Shown piece after piece: positions 52,068 through 61,288 of a DNA stretch of 64,000 bases; within the stretch, counting starts at the first letter, position 1, and each line of letters starts with the position of its first letter. Position numbers and translations under genes: made by a program. Source of the DNA: Fervidobacterium changbaicum (GTDB taxonomy: Bacteria; Thermotogota; Thermotogae; Thermotogales; Fervidobacteriaceae); NCBI RefSeq assembly GCF_004117075.1, contig NZ_CP026721.1, positions 992,001-1,056,000 on the forward strand, in the 5' to 3' direction. The notes beneath the pieces are model-generated. The model saw only the letters and a program-made list of their open reading frames with translations. It was not told the origin of the DNA and made no database searches.

Positions 52068-52586
52068 ATGGACATGGACTTGAAGTCATTCATCAGAGAC
52101 ATTCCAGATTTTCCACAAAAGGGGGTTATATTCCGCGACATAACACCGCTTATCAAAAACCCAGAGGCATTTAAGTATGCTGTTGATACTATAGTCGAAG
52201 AAGTTAAGAAATTCGATTTCGACCTCGTTGTTTGTCCAGAAGCCCGAGGATTCATCATCGGAGCTCCCATAGCGTATCTTTTGGGTAAGGGATTTGTTCC
52301 AGTTAGAAAACCTGGAAAGTTGCCTTATAAAACCGTCAGTGATACATACGAACTGGAGTACGGAAAAGCAGAGTTGCACATCCATGAGGATGCAATTCAG
52401 CCAGGTCAGAAAGTCTTGATAGTAGATGATGTACTTGCAACAGGAGGTACAGCTTTGGCACTGAAAAGGCTCGTTGAAAAAGTCGGAGGAGAAGTTGTCG
52501 CAAGTGCTTTTTTAATTGAGCTCACTTATCTGAATCCAAGAAATTTGCTCAACAACCTGCCGATAATTGCGCCAATTAAATACTAA
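52068..52586 (+). CDS. apt: Adenine phosphoribosyltransferase
   Basis: Apt salvages adenine to AMP with PRPP. From ATG 52068 (CGGAGGTG upstream; the earlier GTG at 52038 is weaker) it is 172 residues, the usual size. Motifs: IRDIPDFPQKGVIFRDITPL at the start, VVCPEARGFIIGAPIAY, VPVRKPGKLPYKTV and the PRPP loop VLIVDDVLATGGTA. Salvage is of interest here because the PurH in this window seems to lack a working transformylase. Confidence 0.95.
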   Translation: MDMDLKSFIRDIPDFPQKGVIFRDITPLIKNPEAFKYAVDTIVEEVKKFDFDLVVCPEARGFIIGAPIAYLLGKGFVPVRKPGKLPYKTVSDTYELEYGKAELHIHEDAIQPGQKVLIVDDVLATGGTALALKRLVEKVGGEVVASAFLIELTYLNPRNLLNNLPIIAPIKY

Positions 52587-52703
52587 TCGAGTATAATATA
52601 AATAAAGACGAATTTCAAAAACAATCGGAGCAAATCAACGAAACAATCCATTGCTGAAAACAGTAAAGAAAAGCACCGTATGAATGTTGTGGAGGTGTGA
52701 CTC

Positions 52704-54065
52704 GTGCTAAAATTTGATTTCACGTACACGCTTGCGGAAAACGTGCAAGGCGGACTTGATACTGAGGAGATCGATTCGTATTCTGAAAAAGTACACGAAT
52801 TTCTCAAAAAGCTCGATGAAAACAAGCCGGGCTTTGTTAATGCTGTACTTACTCGAAAATGGGTTGATTCAGTCAATGAACTGAGCGATTTCATATTCAC
52901 ATTCGACAACCTCGTCGTACTTGGGATTGGAGGTTCCGCACTCGGCAATATAGCAATTCAAAACGCTCTGAGACCTGCGAACTGGAATTCGATGAGTGTG
53001 GATGAGCGAAACGGATACTTAAGAATTTTCGTAGTCGACAACGTTGATCCGGACTTCTTGTCCTCTGTTCTTGACTGCGTTAATCCAAAGACCACGTTGT
53101 TCAACATCATCTCGAAATCCGGAACCACGGCAGAGCCCATGGCCAACTACCTAATTGTGCGCAGCATACTTGAATCGTACGGTCTTGACCCAAAAGAACA
53201 CCTCATTTTCACAACAGACCCAGAAAAAGGTGTCTTGAGAAGACTCGGTAGGGCGGAAGGTATAAGAATGCTCGAAATCCCGCCAGACGTCGGGGGAAGG
53301 TTCAGCGTATTAACGCCTGTCGGACTTCTCTCAGCTAAAGCAGCTGGAGTTGATATTGAAGAACTCATAATCGGGGCTAAGGATGCATATGAAAAGACCA
53401 TAAAATCACCTCTTTGGGAAAACCCGGCAGCAATGATCGCTGTGACACACTACCTGCACTATTTGAAGAAGAGAAACATATCGGTGATGATGGCGTATTC
53501 TAACAGACTTTATTATCTTGCCGATTGGTACAGGCAACTGTGGGCAGAAAGCCTTGGGAAGATGTACGATAACGATGGAAACAAAGTAAATGTAGGACAG
53601 ACACCGGTGAAAGCTCTCGGTGCAGTCGACCAGCACTCCCAAGTCCAGCTCTACAACGAAGGTCCAGACGACAAAGTAATAACGTTCCTCAGAACAGAGC
53701 AGTTTGACAGAGAAATATTAATACCAAAATTGCACGAAAACGAACCAGAGCTCGCTTACCTTGGTGGTAAGAAACTTTCCATGTTGCTCAACAGCGAGCA
53801 ACTCGGCACACAACTTGCGCTTGCCAAACACGGCCGACCTTCGTTAACTGTCACATTCCCGAAAATCGACGAATACCACATCGGTCAATTCATAATGTAC
53901 TACGAGCTTGCAACCGTAATCGCTGGTCACTTGTTCAACATCAACCCGTACGACCAGCCTGGCGTTGAACTTGGAAAGAAGATAACTTACGCTTTGATGG
54001 GACGTCAGGGATTTGAAGAATACAACTATTCAGACAGTGCACAGAAAAGAGTTGAGGTCGAATGA
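52704..54065 (+). CDS. pgi: Glucose-6-phosphate isomerase
   Basis: Pgi interconverts glucose-6-phosphate and fructose-6-phosphate. The 453-residue protein has [28 protein letters not shown], the PGI signature region [15 protein letters not shown] and the C-terminal [12 protein letters not shown]. Catalytic Glu and His lie in AESLGKMYD and QHSQVQLY. The start is GTG 52704 after GGAGGTG. It overlaps the small gene after it by four bases. It represents the glycolytic core of the sugar side of the window. Confidence 0.95.
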   Translation: MLKFDFTYTLAENVQGGLDTEEIDSYSEKVHEFLKKLDENKPGFVNAVLTRKWVDSVNELSDFIFTFDNLVVLGIGGSALGNIAIQNALRPANWNSMSVDERNGYLRIFVVDNVDPDFLSSVLDCVNPKTTLFNIISKSGTTAEPMANYLIVRSILESYGLDPKEHLIFTTDPEKGVLRRLGRAEGIRMLEIPPDVGGRFSVLTPVGLLSAKAAGVDIEELIIGAKDAYEKTIKSPLWENPAAMIAVTHYLHYLKKRNISVMMAYSNRLYYLADWYRQLWAESLGKMYDNDGNKVNVGQTPVKALGAVDQHSQVQLYNEGPDDKVITFLRTEQFDREILIPKLHENEPELAYLGGKKLSMLLNSEQLGTQLALAKHGRPSLTVTFPKIDEYHIGQFIMYYELATVIAGHLFNINPYDQPGVELGKKITYALMGRQGFEEYNYSDSAQKRVEVE

Positions 54066-54283
54066 TGAAAGAATATGTAGAAATCCTTAAGAGCATATTC
54101 GACCCTATAGCGGTATTCTTGAGAGACGAAGAATTCATCGTCGTTGTTAAAGACGAGAAGAACTTGCAGCAAGCCATCTCTGAACTTTCCAAAAGTATAG
54201 ATGACGATATAAGCTTAGTAGTACTCAGTAAAGAAGAGTACGAAAAAATGGAGAAACAGGACCTTGGTGAACGACTGATCTGA
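54062..54283 (+). CDS. Small protein of unknown function between pgi and coaE
   Basis: The 73-residue product is acidic and mixed alpha/beta: a helix, then [18 protein letters not shown], another helix, and [19 protein letters not shown]. It is coupled to pgi through ATGATGA and followed after 15 bases by coaE. The strand-helix-strand pattern resembles part of a nucleotidyltransferase fold but the active-site GS and DxD are absent, so I do not assign one. Confidence 0.65.
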   Translation: MMKEYVEILKSIFDPIAVFLRDEEFIVVVKDEKNLQQAISELSKSIDDDISLVVLSKEEYEKMEKQDLGERLI

Positions 54284-54298
54284 GCTTGGTGAACGAGC

Positions 54299-54832
54299 GT
54301 GGTAATCTGCGTAACCGGAAAGATAGCAACCGGTAAGAGCACAGTTTCACAGTTCTTCGCCCAAAGAGGTTTCGAATACATTAACGTGGACAAGCTCGGA
54401 CACATCGCATTTGAAATGAACAAAGAGAATATAAAGCAAACTTTTGGAACCTGCGATAGAAAAGAAATAGCAAAAATCGTCTTTGCAGATCCACAAAAGC
54501 TCAAATTACTCGAAAGCATTGTACATCCAACGATGATGCGATTACTAAAAGACGAGTTGGAAACAAGAAAAGGAAAAGATATCGTTATCGAAGCCGCAAT
54601 CAAGCGTAGGTTGGGAATAGACTGCTGTGATATCACAATTACGGTGGTCTGCGATAAGAAAGTTATAAAAGAAAGGCTGAAAGAAAGATACGACGAAGAT
54701 TTAGTAGAAGAGATTCTTGAAAGACAGAGCGACATAGAGCCAGAAGGTATAGTTATTGAAAACAACTCATCACTTGAAGAACTGCAATCGCAACTTGAAA
54801 AAATATACCAACAAATAAAAGCGAAGGGTTAG
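54299..54832 (+). CDS. coaE: Dephospho-CoA kinase
   Basis: CoaE adds the 3'-phosphate in the last step of CoA synthesis. The 177-residue P-loop kinase has VICVTGKIATGKSTVSQFF at its start, then INVDKLGHIAFE (CoaE domain motif), ESIVHPTMMRLL and TVVCDKKVIKERL with the lid. It is slightly shorter than usual. The start is GTG 54299 with only a weak ribosome site, and it is probably translated by coupling. The stop codon lies in the loop of the terminator. Confidence 0.9.
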   Translation: MVICVTGKIATGKSTVSQFFAQRGFEYINVDKLGHIAFEMNKENIKQTFGTCDRKEIAKIVFADPQKLKLLESIVHPTMMRLLKDELETRKGKDIVIEAAIKRRLGIDCCDITITVVCDKKVIKERLKERYDEDLVEEILERQSDIEPEGIVIENNSSLEELQSQLEKIYQQIKAKG

Positions 54833-54847
54833 TCCCTTCGCTTTTTT
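54817..54847. terminator. Bidirectional terminator, coaE and convergent membrane-protein gene
   Basis: AAAAGCGAAGGG and CCCTTCGCTTTTTT form a long stem with loop TTAGT that contains the coaE stop codon. Confidence 0.85.
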
Positions 54848-54852
54848 CAACC

Positions 54853-55233
54853 TCAGTATTCCTTATTCCCATTCCCCTTTGAGAACAACAAATTCGCTAC
54901 ACTCCCGATCACAACCCCAACCAACATCCAAGCAACTCCAAACCCAACTGCTCCTCTTGCCAGAACCGTCAGCAAGATTTGATACGTCGTGTACTGTTTA
55001 AAATTAACAAAAGCGAGTATCTGAAGAACGAAAAACGAAACTATCGGTGAAACAACTGCCACCGTCAACAATTCTTTCATCCTCGTTCCCAAACCCGTTA
55101 TAAAAAAGGTGGTCACCACAAATATCACCGGCAACGCCCCTACTGAAAAGTTTGGGAACAGAAGATAGAACGTAGCATAAGACTCTACCAATGAAACAAC
55201 CAATATCTTGACAATCAATTCAGCTAAGAGCAT
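54853..55233 (-). CDS. Small membrane protein of unknown function
   Basis: The 126-residue protein is strongly hydrophobic with about four membrane helices (LLAELIVKILVVSLVESYAT, LPVIFVVTTFFITGLG, LLTVAVVSPIVSFFVLQILA, GAVGFGVAWMLVGVVIGSVA) and a short Gly/Asn tail. AAGGGAAGGG precedes the ATG. I do not recognise a family. It is transcribed against coaE and away from nadE. Confidence 0.65.
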   Translation of the reverse strand: MLLAELIVKILVVSLVESYATFYLLFPNFSVGALPVIFVVTTFFITGLGTRMKELLTVAVVSPIVSFFVLQILAFVNFKQYTTYQILLTVLARGAVGFGVAWMLVGVVIGSVANLLFSKGNGNKEY

Positions 55234-55295
55234 AACTACCCTTCCCTTTACACAGAATCGTTATCCTATATATTTTAACATATCTCACCGAAATG

Positions 55296-55304
55296 TGCTA
55301 AAAT
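55296..55304 (+). promoter_or_regulatory. Extended -10 promoter for the nadE-to-manA run
   Basis: TGCTAAAAT lies 56 bases before ATG 55361, identical to the element before galE. Confidence 0.45.
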
Positions 55305-55360
55305 ATTAATAGAAAAAAGTGTACTTGGTAAACAATCCGGTGGTAATCGAGGCGATGTGC

Positions 55361-56221
55361 ATGTTTACTTTCGACCCATCCGTTGAAACTGAAAAGATAG
55401 TCGGCTTTATAAATTCAACAATAAAAAAATACAACTTCAGAGGTGCAGTGATAGGTGTCAGTGGCGGACTCGATTCTGCCGTCGTTTTAGCTCTGCTTGT
55501 GAAAGCATTAGGCCGCGATAAGGTAAAGGCATTCATTCTTCCGGAACGTGACAGTTCGAAATCCAGTACAAAAGACGCAGAAATGGTTTGCAAACACTTT
55601 GACGTTGAATACAAGATCATATCTATTGCCCACGTACTGCGTGCTATGGGAGTTTACAAACTCTTCCCACCCGCATTATTCACACCGGAGAAGGTGAAAG
55701 CAAGTTATGCAAAGAAAAGATGGCAAAGGTACCCAGATCCGTACTCCATGGACCTTAGAAATGAAGGTGACGAATTGTTCTTGAAAGGCATTGCATACTA
55801 CAGGGCAAAACACAGGGTGAGGATGTGCAAATTGTATTTCGAAGCTGAGAGACTGGGATACTGCGTGGTGGGAACTACTAACAAGACAGAACTTGCACTT
55901 GGCCTGTATGTCAAATGGGGTGATGATTCCGTCGATATTGAACCGATCAAACACCTTTACAAAACGCAGGTCTACGCACTGGCGAAATATCTGGGCGTAC
56001 CAGAAAAGATAATTCAAAAACCCCCAACACCAGACCTAATTCCTGGTCTAACGGACGAAGAAGCCTTTGGTTTAACCTACCCTGAAATAGACGATATTCT
56101 CATGAAATTAGATACAGGTATCGATGTGGATACGGAAAAAGCAAAGAGAGTTAAGACCTTGTTGGAATTAGCCAAACATCGAGAACTCAAATCGCTGGGA
56201 ATCGAAGATGTGCAAGCATAA
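55361..56221 (+). CDS. nadE: NAD synthetase, ammonia-dependent type
   Basis: NadE amidates nicotinate adenine dinucleotide to NAD. The protein is 286 residues from ATG 55361, eight bases after GAGG (ATG 55355 is too close to it). It has the PP-loop GVSGGLDSAVVLALL, FILPERDSSKSST, VVGTTNKTELALGLYVKWGDDSVDIEPI, TQVYALAKYLGVP and IIQKPPTPDLIPG. There is no glutaminase domain, so free ammonia should be used. The stretch between the PP-loop and the TTNK motif (about 60 residues, Arg-rich) is longer than in Bacillus NadE. It overlaps the next gene by 14 bases. Confidence 0.9.
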   Translation: MFTFDPSVETEKIVGFINSTIKKYNFRGAVIGVSGGLDSAVVLALLVKALGRDKVKAFILPERDSSKSSTKDAEMVCKHFDVEYKIISIAHVLRAMGVYKLFPPALFTPEKVKASYAKKRWQRYPDPYSMDLRNEGDELFLKGIAYYRAKHRVRMCKLYFEAERLGYCVVGTTNKTELALGLYVKWGDDSVDIEPIKHLYKTQVYALAKYLGVPEKIIQKPPTPDLIPGLTDEEAFGLTYPEIDDILMKLDTGIDVDTEKAKRVKTLLELAKHRELKSLGIEDVQA

Positions 56222-56723
56222 TGATAACAATGAACTGAGATTTCTCTGTGATCTGACCGTTGTAAAGCTGGGAAAGAAATTGAGAATCCTGGGATTTGAC
56301 ACTGAGATAACAAGGTCCATAAGAGTTGATGAGATCGGTGAAATCATAAGACAGACGTCGCGAAGACTTATCACAAAATCAAGAAACCTTGCTAATACCT
56401 TTGGCGGGATACTCGTCACGAAAAATAGGGTATCCGAACAGGTTATTGAACTATTTGCAATCTTGAAAAGCTTGGACATGGAAATAACAAGAACAGCTGC
56501 TCGTTGCGTAAACTGCAACGAAGTATTGGAAGATTACTCTAAAGAAGAAGTAATCGACAAAGTCCCAATATACATCTTTGAAACTGTTGAAAAGTTCAAA
56601 AGATGTCCAAAATGCGGAAAGGTGTATTGGCAAGGAACGCATCTAGCACATCTTCAGAACTTAAAACAGCAAACGCTCCGAAGAAAAGAAACAGACATGC
56701 GAGGTGAGAATAATGATAGGTAA
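56208..56723 (+). CDS. Mut7-C RNase domain protein with zinc ribbon
   Basis: The 171-residue protein belongs to the Mut7-C (COG1656) group: a PIN-like fold with LCDLTVVKLGKKLRILGFDT and RRLITKSRNL in the first half, then a zinc ribbon with Cys pairs in ARCVNCNEVL and KRCPKCGKVYWQGTH. Conserved acidic residues of the family's nuclease site are partly visible. RNase activity is predicted from the family, not shown. It is coupled to nadE (14-base overlap), and its 3' end runs 11 bases into the histidine kinase gene. Confidence 0.85.
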   Translation: MCKHNDNNELRFLCDLTVVKLGKKLRILGFDTEITRSIRVDEIGEIIRQTSRRLITKSRNLANTFGGILVTKNRVSEQVIELFAILKSLDMEITRTAARCVNCNEVLEDYSKEEVIDKVPIYIFETVEKFKRCPKCGKVYWQGTHLAHLQNLKQQTLRRKETDMRGENNDR

Positions 56724-59445
56724 GAAGATCTGCTATGCATTAACCGAGATATTTGAGAAAGATAAATACTCAACAGAAGCAGAGAATACGGCAAACTTAT
56801 TGGCCGAATTCGTTGGCGTTGACAAAATATCGGTCGCCATTTATGAAAAATCCAAAGACATTTACAGAGTTCTCATAAGTAATTTCCTTCCCCTTCAAAC
56901 TAAAGTACCAGTATCAGAAATAGGTGATAGAAATTCACTCTCAAAGCTCACCTTAAAGCTTAAAGATGGAATAACCGTAGATGCATACGTTGAACAGCTC
57001 ATCCACAACACCCCGGAAACTGGTGATGAAAAAGTCGGAATCGTGATGACAAACCAAATTCCAAAAAAGATGGCGAACTTTGCCGAAATCGTAGACTTCC
57101 TTGCGTACAGTTTGTGGTTTATTCCATCGTACGAAAAATCGAAGAGCTACCTTTCCAAGTACCGTTCCTTGTGGATGCTTACAAATTTGTTCGAATCCGC
57201 CAAGTCGCATGAAGAGCTTTTGGATGGATTTGTAAAGGTGATTTCTGAGATCATTGAAGCAGAGATAACCGCCGTTCTGAATTTCCCAGAGAGCTCTGAC
57301 GAAGGACTTAACATAATAATCTACGATAGCCAAACGTCACGATTTGTGCACAAGGATTTGGATATTTCGAAACTTACTGATGAAGCGATGCGCTATTTCA
57401 AAGGTATGGAAAAAATCGTCTACAAACCCGACGGACTGAGCGAACTATTTTCCACAAAAGTCCTTTCTGCTCTCATCGTTCCTGGCGGTGACTACTGGTT
57501 CATCTTTGCTAATAAGAAAAGCAAAGAAATTTACTTACAGACTAAATCTTTTGATTCGATGGATTTAGACCTCGCGCGCGATTCGGTTAAACGCTTTATA
57601 CTTGCTAAAGGGCGTATAGAATTTGAACAAAAGCTGGAGGAAGAGGTCGCAAAATTAAGAGAGCTTCAAAAAATGCACGAAGCACTCATAGAAGAACAAA
57701 AAGAACAAATCAAACGAATGAACGCCGTGCATTACATCAGCCAAGCTATGCGGACAATGTACAGTGTGAAGAACGTCTACAAGACTCTTTTGCTTGGTCT
57801 AACATCCGGAAGATTACTTGGTTACAACCGTGCGTTATTGCTAACATACGACGAGCAACGAGACGTTTTGATTGGTAAGATGTGGATGGGACCTGATACG
57901 GAGAATGTTGAAGAAGACTGGAAAAAAGCCAATCTCAGAGCGATGCGATACGCCGACGTCGTTCAATATCTGCGCGAAGAAGCAATGACTCTAGAGATCA
58001 ACAACAAGCTCACTCAGCAGATCGAGAATAGGATATTCCCATACAAAGCGCATCCGATACTTGAAAAATGTGTGGTGAGGAAGAAAATATTCGTTGCAAA
58101 CGAAAGAATTATCGATACAATGGGATTAGAGGCTGCTGATTTAGTAAACTTGTTGGGAACAAAGGAATTCGCTGCATTCCCTCTCGTTGGAAGAGAAGGT
58201 GTCTTTGGCGTCGTAATCGTTGACAACTACTTCACAAAAAAGCGCATTAAAGAAAGCGACATTGATATCCTAAAAATCTTGTCAGATAGCGCCGGTTTGG
58301 CAATTGAAACTGCCCAAAACTACGAAGAGCTTAGAAACAAAACGATTTCGCTGGAACGCCAAAAGAGCCTTATCGAATATCTAAGGGAATTCTCTGACTC
58401 CGTTTTACAGAACATGTCCTCCGCAATTATCGTTATTGATAAAGAAGGCAAGGTAACAGAATGGAATAAACGTGCAGAAGTCTACTTCAACCGTCCAAAA
58501 GAGCAGATGACTGGCGTTGAGCTTAGAACTCTTGGTTCTGAATTCGAAGATATCGAAGAGATGGCCATCCAAAGTATGAAAATCAAAGAAGAAATCACAC
58601 TAAGCAACTACCTTATCCAAACCGGTGGCCGAGAACGATACTACGATGTAAAAATTACACCGTTCTGGGATGCCGACAAGCTCATGCTAAGAGGTGTTAT
58701 CATTACACTTGATGATGTCACCGAGCGTGTTAATTTGGAAAAAGAACGCAAAAAGCAAGAAAAACTTGCGGCTCTTGGTGAGATGGCTGCGAGAGTAGCC
58801 CACGAATTGAGAAATCCTGTTTCAGTGCTAGGAGGATTCATCAAAAGACTTGAGAAAAACGTTGATAATCCTGAAGCAAGAAACAGATACATAAAGATTA
58901 TTGCGGATGAGATATTGCGATTAGAACAAATAGTAAATGAGATTCTCGACTTTAGCCGTGAGCCACGGTCACTTGAGTTTAGGTATTTTAATCTAAACAA
59001 ACTTGTCAATGACGTTTACATATTGCTCGATGAAAAAATTCGTGAGAAAAACATCCTTTTCACGTTCGAAACAGATGCCGAAGAAATCATCGTGTATGCT
59101 GAATATTCAAGGATGAAACAGGTTGTAATCAATCTTCTCCAAAATGCAATTGAAGCGACCCCAAAAGATGGTAAAATATTAGTTGAAACGCGTGTCAAAT
59201 TTGATAAAATCGTGTTGTCTGTATGGAACGAGGGAACACCTATCGATAAAGAGACCGCTGAAAAGCTTTTCACCCCGTTCTTTACAACCAAAGTCCAGGG
59301 CACAGGCCTGGGATTGGCTATCTGTAAAAAAATCGTTGAAGATGAGCATAAAGGAAAAATCTACCATGAGGCAACGGAGGATGGTAATAGATTTGTAGTT
59401 GAGCTGCCGAAACCAGAAATCACTCCAGATAATGAAGAAAAATAG
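56713..59445 (+). CDS. Cytoplasmic histidine kinase with GAF and PAS domains
   Basis: The protein is 910 residues from ATG 56713 (GAGGTGA upstream; GTG 56704 sits on that site). No membrane helices. Order: N-terminal sensor-like domain 1-160; GAF-like about 170-300; coiled coil about 310-345; second GAF about 350-540 (FAAFPLVGREGVFGVVIVDN); PAS about 560-680 (SAIIVIDKEGKVTEWNKRAE); HisKA with His697 in ARVAHELRNPVSVLGGF; HATPase with NLLQNAIEAT and GTGLGLAICKKIVE. It resembles NtrB-type kinases. No response regulator is next to it, so it is an orphan in this window. Confidence 0.88.
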   Translation: MIGKKICYALTEIFEKDKYSTEAENTANLLAEFVGVDKISVAIYEKSKDIYRVLISNFLPLQTKVPVSEIGDRNSLSKLTLKLKDGITVDAYVEQLIHNTPETGDEKVGIVMTNQIPKKMANFAEIVDFLAYSLWFIPSYEKSKSYLSKYRSLWMLTNLFESAKSHEELLDGFVKVISEIIEAEITAVLNFPESSDEGLNIIIYDSQTSRFVHKDLDISKLTDEAMRYFKGMEKIVYKPDGLSELFSTKVLSALIVPGGDYWFIFANKKSKEIYLQTKSFDSMDLDLARDSVKRFILAKGRIEFEQKLEEEVAKLRELQKMHEALIEEQKEQIKRMNAVHYISQAMRTMYSVKNVYKTLLLGLTSGRLLGYNRALLLTYDEQRDVLIGKMWMGPDTENVEEDWKKANLRAMRYADVVQYLREEAMTLEINNKLTQQIENRIFPYKAHPILEKCVVRKKIFVANERIIDTMGLEAADLVNLLGTKEFAAFPLVGREGVFGVVIVDNYFTKKRIKESDIDILKILSDSAGLAIETAQNYEELRNKTISLERQKSLIEYLREFSDSVLQNMSSAIIVIDKEGKVTEWNKRAEVYFNRPKEQMTGVELRTLGSEFEDIEEMAIQSMKIKEEITLSNYLIQTGGRERYYDVKITPFWDADKLMLRGVIITLDDVTERVNLEKERKKQEKLAALGEMAARVAHELRNPVSVLGGFIKRLEKNVDNPEARNRYIKIIADEILRLEQIVNEILDFSREPRSLEFRYFNLNKLVNDVYILLDEKIREKNILFTFETDAEEIIVYAEYSRMKQVVINLLQNAIEATPKDGKILVETRVKFDKIVLSVWNEGTPIDKETAEKLFTPFFTTKVQGTGLGLAICKKIVEDEHKGKIYHEATEDGNRFVVELPKPEITPDNEEK

Positions 59446-59474
59446 AAAGAACAAAAATAAAAGGAGGAACACAC

Positions 59475-59828
59475 ATGATGGAATTCATGCTGAAAGCCAA
59501 AATCCATATGGCTACGGTAACAGAGAAAGAAATAGAATACGAAGGAAGTATTGGTATTGATGAAGAACTATTAGAATTGGCAGGAATAAAAGTTAACGAG
59601 ATGGTATTGGTGTCTGACGTAAACAACGGTAACAGGCTGGTCACATACGTTATCCCCGAACCACGAGGGTCAAAGAAAATTTCATTGAACGGGGCAGCCG
59701 CAAGACTTGTTGAAAAAGGTGACCGGATAATCATCATGGCCTTTGCTTTGTACAACCCGGAAGAATATCCTGGACCCAAAGTAATAATTCTCAACCCAGA
59801 TAATAGCGTAAAAGAAGTAAAGAAATAA
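59475..59828 (+). CDS. panD: Aspartate 1-decarboxylase
   Basis: PanD makes beta-alanine for pantothenate. The 117-residue proenzyme shows MLKAKIHMATVTEKEIEYEG then SIGID, with the self-cleavage site Gly24-Ser25 that yields the pyruvoyl group, and GLNGAAARL in the form SLNGAAARLVEKGDRIIIM. It is normal length. GGAGG lies before the ATG. It lies between a histidine kinase and a FapA-like gene, away from the other CoA genes in this window. Confidence 0.94.
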   Translation: MMEFMLKAKIHMATVTEKEIEYEGSIGIDEELLELAGIKVNEMVLVSDVNNGNRLVTYVIPEPRGSKKISLNGAAARLVEKGDRIIIMAFALYNPEEYPGPKVIILNPDNSVKEVKK

Positions 59829-59875
59829 AGAAACGCGTCACAATATAGACTCCAACAAATCCAAGGGGGATACCG

Positions 59876-61261
59876 ATGGTTGTAAACATCTCCACAACAC
59901 CGGACAAGATGGAGGCATATATCAAAATATCGAACATACTGCCCGGAGAACAGGTCACTCTCGAAAAATTGATGGAAGAAATAAGAAATGCCAAGATAGT
60001 GCACAACATTGACATTGCTGCACTCAAACACCTGTGTGAAAATCCAGTTGAAAATACACCAATTCTATTTGCAAAAGGCGATGAACCAAAAAATGGAGAA
60101 GACGGCAGAATTGTATTCGAAGTTTTTCAACACAAGCCTTCATTTACCACATCTGGTAACCGTGTTGACTTCAGGGAATTCCCCGTCCAAAAAAGAATCA
60201 TCGTCAAAAAGGGTCAAAAAATAGCAACCGTTTATCCGCCTACTGAAGGCGTTCCTGGAAGAAATGTGTACGGCGAACCTGTTCCAGCAAAGCCTGGCAA
60301 TGAAGCAAAAGTTGTACTGGGAAAAAACGTCGCACTGAGCGAAGATGGGGCTCACATAATAGCTACTTCGGATGGTATACTGAAAGTAGATCCAGAAAAA
60401 GGTGTCGTTGAAGTAAGTGAATACTTGGAAATAGAAGGAAACGTTGACTACGCGACCGGTAATATTGAATTCCCCGGTGTTGTTTTCGTCAAGGGCGATG
60501 TAAAGCCAGGGTTCATAGTTAGGGCAAGAGGTGATATCGAGATACAGGGGGTAGCGGAAGCCTCTACGATAATTTCCTTGGAAGGCAGTATCAAACTCAC
60601 AGGAGCGAAAGGAAAAGATAAAGGGTTGATCAAAGCAAAAAAGAACGTACACGTCAAATACGCCGAATCTGTAACGATAGAATGTGAAAATCTCTATTTC
60701 GAGTCCAATTTACTCAACTGCATGGTTCGAGTTACAAATGCCGTTATTGGACAGGGAAGAAGTAGTGCGATCATAGGTGGCGAATGCATCGCTTCGACGC
60801 GTATCGAAGCTGATGAATTGGGCTCGGACTTCGGTGTCAAGACCTATCTCGAAGTTGGCGTGAATCCATACCTTAGAGAGGAGCTTAAACTAGTCAACAC
60901 TCAAATTGAAATTGACCGAACAAGCATTCAAAAACTTGTCAACATAGTCAAGCAGTACAAAGAATTAAAAGAACGAGGAGCTAAACTCACACCAGACAAA
61001 GAGGAACAATTTTCAAAAGCCGCAAGAACCCTAATCAACTTGCGTGAACAACTCGAAAAGAATTTACAAAGAAAGCAAGAACTGGAAAAAAAAATCTCGG
61101 AAATGCGATACCATTGTGAGATAGTAGCACGAAAAATGCTTTATCCCGGAGTCGAAGTCTACATTCACGATGCAAAATATTTAGCAGACAGACCTCTTCC
61201 GAAAGTCGTCTTGAGATACGAGGACGGAAAAGTTGTTGCCGGTGGCTATTCTGGAACTTGA
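59876..61261 (+). CDS. FapA-like (DUF342) polymer-binding domain protein
   Basis: The 461-residue protein has an N-terminal flexible domain, then a right-handed beta-helix with repeated Gly/Val strands (KVDPEKGVVEVSEYLEIEGN, VDYATGNIEFPGVVFVKGDV, VRARGDIEIQGVAEASTI) typical of FapA/DUF342. The C-terminal 100 residues form a coiled coil (LRTLINLREQLEKNLQRKQ-like helix), followed by a beta hairpin. FapA proteins bind cell-surface or flagellar partners in other bacteria; the role here is unknown. AAGGGGG precedes the ATG. Confidence 0.82.
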   Translation: MVVNISTTPDKMEAYIKISNILPGEQVTLEKLMEEIRNAKIVHNIDIAALKHLCENPVENTPILFAKGDEPKNGEDGRIVFEVFQHKPSFTTSGNRVDFREFPVQKRIIVKKGQKIATVYPPTEGVPGRNVYGEPVPAKPGNEAKVVLGKNVALSEDGAHIIATSDGILKVDPEKGVVEVSEYLEIEGNVDYATGNIEFPGVVFVKGDVKPGFIVRARGDIEIQGVAEASTIISLEGSIKLTGAKGKDKGLIKAKKNVHVKYAESVTIECENLYFESNLLNCMVRVTNAVIGQGRSSAIIGGECIASTRIEADELGSDFGVKTYLEVGVNPYLREELKLVNTQIEIDRTSIQKLVNIVKQYKELKERGAKLTPDKEEQFSKAARTLINLREQLEKNLQRKQELEKKISEMRYHCEIVARKMLYPGVEVYIHDAKYLADRPLPKVVLRYEDGKVVAGGYSGT

Positions 61262-61288
61262 TAGTATTTGAATAACAGGAGGTTTCAT

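Noticed and set aside
54062-54283. Assignment of the small gene after pgi as a MNT-type nucleotidyltransferase
   Set aside because: The GSxxxG and DxD active-site motifs are absent in the 73 residues.
53941-54765. Minus-strand open frame of 274 codons across pgi end and coaE
   Set aside because: It is the shadow of coaE and the small gene before it. It is Ser/Phe/Ile-rich with no motif and no ribosome site.
59420-60031. Minus-strand open frame of about 200 codons over panD
   Set aside because: It is opposite panD, whose Gly24-Ser25 site and start are clear.
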